In this document: one piece after another, positions 36,856-41,250 of the stretch
How positions within the stretch are numbered: the stretch's first letter is position 1
Layout of the letters: every line of letters starts with the position of its first letter
Assembly (NCBI RefSeq): GCF_012843875.1
Contig: NZ_JABAFY010000020.1
Coordinates: 1 to 41,250 of the forward strand
DNA length: 41,250 bases
From: Desulfovibrio piger
GTDB lineage: Bacteria; Desulfobacterota; Desulfovibrionia; Desulfovibrionales; Desulfovibrionaceae
Reading direction: 5' to 3'
Program-made: the position numbers and the translations under genes
Notes under the pieces: generated by a model
The model's input: the letters and a program-made list of their open reading frames with translations, nothing else
Database searches by the model: none
Told to the model about the DNA's origin: nothing

Positions 36856-36980
36856 CCAATACTCTGCAAATATGCTGATGACATGTTTGCAGTGTATTGG
36901 ATAAATATACTTCCACATTCCATATTGCTTTTTTGTTAAATCAATTACTTTTCTATATTCAACATTCAATCAGCATATTT
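36856..36980. repeat. hairpin and inverted repeats, candidate rolling-circle origin
   Basis: CCAATAC-TC-TGCAAA (36856-36870) pairs with TTTGCA-GT-GTATTGG (36886-36900) to form a long imperfect stem with a 15-nt loop TATGCTGATGACATG. AAATATGCTGAT (36868-36879), on the loop flank, recurs inverted as ATCAGCATATTT (36969-36980). This lies directly upstream of the HUH protein gene, where Rep nick sites usually occur. The nick sequence itself is not identified. The 37 kb region to the right, up to 37501, holds only a terminator and no clear gene. Confidence 0.5.
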
Positions 36981-37154
36981 AGTTGTCGTTTTAATGTTTA
37001 AACAATTACTAACCATTTCCCATATAAAGTTACTATTTTAATATATTATATTAGTATTACATACCCCCTATATGGTTAAGTGTTATAAACCTTAAGAGCA
37101 GAGACCATGAAGAGTAAAACTTCATATTATGTATGTCCGAATTATTTTATACAT

Positions 37155-37191
37155 AAAAAAAGAGCACAGCTTAATACTATGCTCTTTTTTT
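37155..37191. terminator. bidirectional terminator
   Basis: AAAAAAAGAGCA (37155-37166) and TGCTCTTTTTTT (37180-37191) pair perfectly over 12 bp, with A and T runs as flanks. On the plus strand it would end an unknown short transcript starting near 37050; on the minus strand it would end transcription coming from the HipA-like gene. Confidence 0.75.
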
Positions 37192-37501
37192 ATTCTCATT
37201 TGACGAAAACTATATCACAAAAGTAACCCTCTTATATAAACAGAGAGCCTTCAAAGCTTACCTATGCACCATAGCTGACTAGCAGTTTGAGGAGAGGGGA
37301 CAGCATTTTTTATCCGATTTTTCCGCTAAAAATTCGCTCTACACCATTTTTCCCCTGATCGAGAGAAGATTTCCATAGTTTGAACCGTCTCTTCGGATCA
37401 TAAAGAACTTCTATGGAATCCTTGTAACGCTACTTGCATGTCTGCTTCTGAAGGACATTATTCTAATACAAACCTCAAAGGTGTTCTCATTCTCTATTCG
37501 T

Positions 37502-38674
37502 CTACCAGAAGCTCAGTTCACTCTCGCTATGAGTCTCCCCTTCAAGTAGCAGTGATGCCCTCTTCTGTACGGCAATTTCAATATACTTCAAACGCTTTGA
37601 AGAAAGGTTATAACGAGGATGTTTCTTCAGCTTAAAGTTTAGGAGATGTCGTAATCCTTCACGATGTCTTGACTTCATACAAGACTTAGCTACAGAGAAA
37701 AAGTTGCTGTAACACACTGGTGCTTGGACATCAGTGAAATTAATAAAATCATCCTTACTCTCCATTTCTATGGGAGAGGCAAAATTAAACAATGAATTCC
37801 CGTGATCAAACAGCGGTGCAGGAGCTTTGAGAGTATTTGTTGCAGCATCCACAAGGAAACCAAAGTTTCCAAAGTGGCGATCAGTATTGGCAATGACAGC
37901 ATCAAAGACGAACATATCCTCCAGCATATCCCTATACTTAGAATCAAGCGTTCCATAGTAATCGATAACTGCCTGCATTCCTCCTTGCTTTACAATATTG
38001 CCCACAGGAACAAATGAAATATCCTTGCTTGTGAAAATTTCACACTTTGAGCAAAGTCTCGATTTCCATTTGGCGATATTATACTCGATTGCATTCACAC
38101 CGAGTATCTGGGCAATCTGCCATGCATAGTATTCTGAATAGGGCTCATTTCCTGTATTTGATACCCCTACAGTACCACCTTTATAAAGGTATATTTTACC
38201 AGATTGCCTGCGCCAGCACTTCGGAAGCATACCGTTCGTTGTAAATTCAGGACTTGATACTACAGATGTACGAACAGAGCTGCCATAGCCGGTAAAAGCA
38301 ATATTGGCTAACAACTCACTGAATTTATTGTCGTAAAGATTGCACTGGTCAAAGGTTTTGGAATCCCCTTCCCGTACAACCCAGTAGCTGTCGTTGAGAG
38401 AAAGCCCCTTGCTGACATCGATGATGCCCATTGTGCTATTCGCAGATAGACCGATCTTTGCCAGAAACGAATGGATGTACGCTCTGTTCCTGGGAATCTT
38501 TCTGTGCTTCAGCCAACGGGCAAGGCCCCTATCCGACACTTCCATTCCAAGCGGCATGAGTGACAGAGCATCCTGATCTATGCGCGTTATGGAGATCTCA
38601 GGAATATCACCGGTATCCTTAGCGAAAAATCGAATCAGCTCCCTGTCGAAGAGCTTCAAGATGTAATCAGCCAT
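37502..38674 (-). CDS. HipA-like kinase
   Basis: The 390-aa product has the HipA-type catalytic block FDAVIANTDRHFGNFGFLV (about 255-273) and the DFG-equivalent PLFDHGNSLF (about 286-295). These resemble HipA C-terminal kinase domains, which phosphorylate targets such as tRNA synthetases. The first half (RELIRFFAKDTGDIPEISI, MEVSDRGLARWLKHRKIPRNR) is family-specific. ATG at 38674 follows GGAGCAGG; the frame is open another 135 bp. A HipB-like antitoxin with a helix-turn-helix was not found, so it may be a lone kinase. Confidence 0.75.
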   Translation of the reverse strand: MADYILKLFDRELIRFFAKDTGDIPEISITRIDQDALSLMPLGMEVSDRGLARWLKHRKIPRNRAYIHSFLAKIGLSANSTMGIIDVSKGLSLNDSYWVVREGDSKTFDQCNLYDNKFSELLANIAFTGYGSSVRTSVVSSPEFTTNGMLPKCWRRQSGKIYLYKGGTVGVSNTGNEPYSEYYAWQIAQILGVNAIEYNIAKWKSRLCSKCEIFTSKDISFVPVGNIVKQGGMQAVIDYYGTLDSKYRDMLEDMFVFDAVIANTDRHFGNFGFLVDAATNTLKAPAPLFDHGNSLFNFASPIEMESKDDFINFTDVQAPVCYSNFFSVAKSCMKSRHREGLRHLLNFKLKKHPRYNLSSKRLKYIEIAVQKRASLLLEGETHSESELSFW

Positions 38675-38703
38675 ACCTGCTCCGTTTTGGGCTACTCGCT
38701 TGC

Positions 38704-38901
38704 TTACCTGAAATTTTTTCCATGTGTCGAGCTGTGCACATCTGCACGCAAAACGCCTTTCTTCCTCTCCTCCACCTGGATGAGGAAGCTCCGTGAACCA
38801 TCCCCCCAATTAGGGGATACCACAAACCCTACACACTCTATGCCTCGGATATACCACGTTTTCCTTAAATCAAAAAGCGTGCTGTTCCTCCCCAATGTCA
38901 T
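38704..38901 (-). CDS. possible small protein upstream of the HipA-like kinase
   Basis: A 65-codon frame (MTLGRNSTLFDLRKTWYIRG...) ends 29 bp before the kinase start. No family is recognised and no strong ribosome site precedes its ATG. It could be a small partner of the kinase, or a chance frame. Confidence 0.35.
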   Translation of the reverse strand: MTLGRNSTLFDLRKTWYIRGIECVGFVVSPNWGDGSRSFLIQVEERKKGVLRADVHSSTHGKNFR

Positions 38902-39103
38902 GGTCTTACGAATCCAATTTCAGCAATGTTTCTCTCGTGCTCCTCTGGAGGAGTCCGGCTAATGGAACGAACTTTTTACCTGGTTGAAGAGTTTCCTGAA
39001 TTCAGGCCTTTTTACTGACGTTATCTTTACAGTTTCATGGAGCTACGTTATCTTATTCTCGCCATTTGAAGAAAACGAGTATAAGTAAATTAATGATTAC
39101 TTT

Positions 39104-40264
39104 TTATATTACATCATTTACTTCATAGAAAAACATGTCTGCTTCATGCATATTTGATAAATACAATTCCTCTGAGATTTTTTTTATCAAATTACAATAG
39201 TCGGCATATTCTTTTCCGTTGAAAGAACTATGGGTTTTATGTCCGAAAGTTACGCCTGCTTTTTGTGTGAGTACAGTAAAAGGTATGCTATTTAATATAG
39301 CAAAATCTTTTGAATTATATGAAATCATAATTTCTGTGATGTAATTCACCCCAACACCTCGAATTTTTTTTGCGCGTTTCTTTGCTTCCGAGAAAACATA
39401 ATCCGCACATTTTGATTTATTGCACCGGATAAAACGAACTAGCTCAATAAATCCCTTATAAGATTTATAAATTGATGTTTTTCTTCTCTGTAATCCTCTT
39501 GAATACCAAATCTTTAATACATCTTCGAGCAACGGAATGAAATCTTTTTCAGTCAAAGAAGGTTCGTCTGCAATTTTATTCAATATTTTTACGGCATCGC
39601 AATATGACTTTTCTCGTATCGAAAGATCATCTTTTAATTTTTTTTGTATTTCTTCGGTAAGGCACTTCTCTAATCTAGCATAGTTAACATCATATCGCTG
39701 AGGAATAGAATTTATTTTTTTATTATAAACTAGCTGCTTATCATAATAGATTCTATATTGCTCAATTACCTGACGAGTTACTGGTATAGAGTTTGATATG
39801 TAAGTATTAAATGTTGATATTGATTGTTTCCAAATATCAGAATTAAGTTCACATTCAAAGCTAATCGATATCTCGTTATTTGAGCTTATTCCTCCTTTGG
39901 TCATATTTGCAGAACCTAAAATAATTTTACATTTTTTATCTGTTTCAAATAAATACATCTTTGGGTGAAAAATACTGTCAGCTAATTCAGCTTTGTAAAG
40001 ATACAACTTTGATCTTTGATATTTTTTTAATAAATTAAGTAGGCTAGCTAGAGCTTCAGGATCAGTCAGTCCGAAGTTTTGTCCTGCGATAATGTTGAGC
40101 TCACCATTCTTGGAGAGAAATATTTTTAATGCGTCTATAATAAGGCTTAAACCTGACATTTTTAAAAAAGCAACTGAAATGTATGCTTTTTTAAATGTTT
40201 TCAGGCAGTCACAGAGTTCATTTATGTGGCTTTGTGCGTCGTTTAAATTATTAAGGATTTTCAT
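39104..40264 (-). CDS. PLD-superfamily nuclease-like protein
   Basis: The 386-aa protein has one HKD-type motif: H100-x-K102 in IFHPKMYLF, then GSANMTKGG (S118, N120) and E131. This is the single-HKD layout of PLD-type nucleases such as BfiI-like and DISARM DrmC-type proteins, which often work as dimers. The C-terminal part (about 200-340) has a hairpin-like RGVGVNYITEIM, possibly DNA binding. GGGAGAAG precedes the start. The gene is AT-rich and stands apart from the main defence operon. Confidence 0.7.
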   Translation of the reverse strand: MKILNNLNDAQSHINELCDCLKTFKKAYISVAFLKMSGLSLIIDALKIFLSKNGELNIIAGQNFGLTDPEALASLLNLLKKYQRSKLYLYKAELADSIFHPKMYLFETDKKCKIILGSANMTKGGISSNNEISISFECELNSDIWKQSISTFNTYISNSIPVTRQVIEQYRIYYDKQLVYNKKINSIPQRYDVNYARLEKCLTEEIQKKLKDDLSIREKSYCDAVKILNKIADEPSLTEKDFIPLLEDVLKIWYSRGLQRRKTSIYKSYKGFIELVRFIRCNKSKCADYVFSEAKKRAKKIRGVGVNYITEIMISYNSKDFAILNSIPFTVLTQKAGVTFGHKTHSSFNGKEYADYCNLIKKISEELYLSNMHEADMFFYEVNDVI

Positions 40265-40410
40265 TTTCTTCTCCCAAGAATGATTGCGGGTTACCCAGTA
40301 TTGTAAAAATTTTAGATACTATTAGAGATTTTCTTCTGAAATGTGCAGATAAATACATTTTGACAAGATGTTCTTCATTAATTTTGATAGCGTTACTTTA
40401 TCCATCCGCA

Positions 40411-40611
40411 CTACAAGTTGATAGCTTCTCCAGTTTGTCTACAATATATTTTCCATACACACAACTTATTTTTAGGATCAACACTACCGTATTTCATAGA
40501 GTTCGATAAAATAGCATCGCTAAATGCAGGTTTTTCAAGTGTATTTTTGCAATTTCCATGATTTACTTCAAAACATACCCCAGAGGAACACCAACGAGGC
40601 TTACTATATCC
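40411..40611 (-). pseudogene. coding remnant, unknown family
   Basis: On the minus strand a 66-codon frame reads WCSSGVCFEVNHGN...MKYGSVDPKNKLCVWKIYC and ends with a stop. There is no start codon and a stop lies immediately upstream, so it looks like the C-terminal part of a decayed gene. The family is not recognised. Confidence 0.4.
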
Positions 40612-40728
40612 CTATTGATAATCCTAGTGTGTACAAAATTATAGCTATAGTCTTTTGTTATGCAGCCAACCAGGAGAAATTAATCTCGTATAAAATGAAC
40701 AGGATTTGAATTTAATTTACTCCTTCAG

Positions 40729-40950
40729 TCAGACAAAGATTCGCGTAATCAACTCGGTAGCGATCTGACGACTGCTGATATTCCCATGATTCAACCCAAA
40801 AACTTCGGATATCCCTTGGCACAAAAAGTCTTCATGACTAGTACGCTTCAAACAAGCACGCTGGTACTCGACATCGGCATTAGTAGAGGCATCTAACAAA
40901 AATCGTTCGTTTCCATACTCTAGAATTGAAATAAGAAAATATATGCCTGA
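40729..40950 (-). pseudogene. coding remnant, unknown family
   Basis: A 73-codon minus-strand frame reads GIYFLISILEYGNERFLLDA, later RACLKRTSHEDFLCQGISEV and ends at a stop. Composition is protein-like but there is no ATG, GTG or well-placed start in frame; the 5' part has been lost. It lies in the AT-rich tail before attR. Confidence 0.45.
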
Positions 40951-41113
40951 TCAAAATTTCACTGAAATTCTGTACAGACAAATATACTCTACAAAATTTC
41001 TGTAAAAAAATAAACTTTATCTTGTACTATTTCCTGCAATACTATAACACTAAAAAAAGTGTTTACTTGGAAAATTTTATTTTTCATTAACGGCTTGCAT
41101 TGGAATTTTTAGT

Positions 41114-41132
41114 ATTCCCGCCCTCGACACCA
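41114..41132 (+). repeat. attR direct repeat
   Basis: ATTCCCGCCCTCGACACCA matches 18 of 19 bases of the 3' end of tRNA-Leu (6479-6497), in the same orientation. The rest of the tRNA is absent, as expected of the right end of an integrated element. Confidence 0.85.
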
Positions 41133-41165
41133 ATTAGAACTCATTTCATAATTAATGGGCAATTT

Positions 41166-41249
41166 TTATAACTTTCTCAACAAAATCATAGAAAAAGCAA
41201 GGTGGACAAGAGCCGTAAAACGTTCAACGCACCTTTCCCAACGAGTTAT
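41166..41249 (-). CDS. C-terminal end of an IS5-type transposase (partial, runs off window)
   Basis: The last minus-strand frame in the window reads ITRWERCVERFTALVHLAF, SMILLRKL and a stop. The pattern RWE....FxALVHLAxxxILLR is typical of the end of IS5-group DDE transposases. The rest would lie beyond 41250. If right, an insertion sequence borders the island, outside attR. Confidence 0.5.
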   Translation of the reverse strand: MTRWERCVERFTALVHLAFSMILLRKL

Positions 41250-41250
41250 T

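Larger units (their letters stand above)
6479..41132. mobile_element. tRNA-Leu-integrated genomic island, about 34.6 kb
   Basis: It is bounded by the 18/19-bp direct repeats and has an integrase gene directly inside attL, pointing away from the tRNA. Inside are recombination genes (ERF, Cas4-like nuclease), defence genes, a serine recombinase, a HUH replication protein and pseudogenes. Base composition shifts several times (near 50% GC on the left, about mid-50s in the defence operon, about one third GC at 30.5-32.7 kb and beyond 35.4 kb), showing a composite origin. No conjugation machinery or phage structural genes are seen, so it is best called an integrative element or defence island that needs help to transfer. 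Confidence 0.85.

Noticed and set aside
37298..37310. GAGGGGACAGC also present near 1463 as AGGGGACAGC
   Set aside because: A 10-base match without shared flanks; likely chance.
40524..40709. 61-codon plus-strand frame
   Set aside because: No ribosome site and it lies across a region with better minus-strand coding remnants.

Overview
The window looks like a piece of a Desulfovibrionaceae (Desulfovibrio-type) chromosome. This is inferred from the moderately GC-rich backbone and from the gene set DUF1786 / PaaK-type ligase / DUF456 / TrmJ beside a flavodoxin-fold reductase; there is no rRNA or other hard marker, so genus is a guess.

Backbone, 1-6497: tRNA-Glu (minus) with a good sigma70-like promoter, a small exported Ada-zinc-like protein, a pentapeptide-repeat protein, an FMN reductase, then a four-gene minus-strand operon (DUF1786, phenylacetate-CoA-ligase-like, DUF456, TrmJ) ending at a clean terminator, and finally tRNA-Leu(GAG) on the plus strand.

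Integrated island, 6479-41132 (about 34.6 kb): the last 19 bp of tRNA-Leu (6479-6497) recur with one mismatch at 41114-41132, and a tyrosine integrase lies just inside the tRNA. These are textbook attL/attR of a tRNA-targeted element. The island is a mosaic. (a) 6.6-17.5 kb: integrase; an operon of CobS-like AAA+ ATPase, DUF3150, and a protein joining an HExxH zincin-like N-terminus to a VWA domain, ending in an overlapping 35-aa membrane microprotein; then a Cas4-like Fe-S nuclease, an ERF annealing protein, XRE and MucR regulators, and a DUF4160 gene with a frameshifted DUF2442 partner. (b) 17.5-30.4 kb: the most interesting part, a tightly packed seven-gene minus-strand operon (SNF2-type helicase with DUF3883; PtuA-like ATPase; PtuB-like HNH nuclease; DUF1156 DNA methyltransferase; AAA_21 ATPase; PD-(D/E)xK-like small protein; DUF499 ATPase). 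It looks like a DISARM-related defence locus with two ATPase-nuclease pairs nested in it, one of them Septu-like. (c) 30.5-41.1 kb: a mostly AT-rich segment with a RecA-like/AAA_25 720-aa protein, a serine recombinase, a YolD + Y-family polymerase pair, an HUH (inovirus Gp2-type) replication protein with a possible origin upstream, a HipA-like kinase, a PLD-type nuclease and decayed gene fragments.

The window ends beyond attR with what looks like the C-terminus of an IS5-type transposase. No CRISPR array and no rRNA were seen. All family names come from reading the proteins by eye; no database search was possible.
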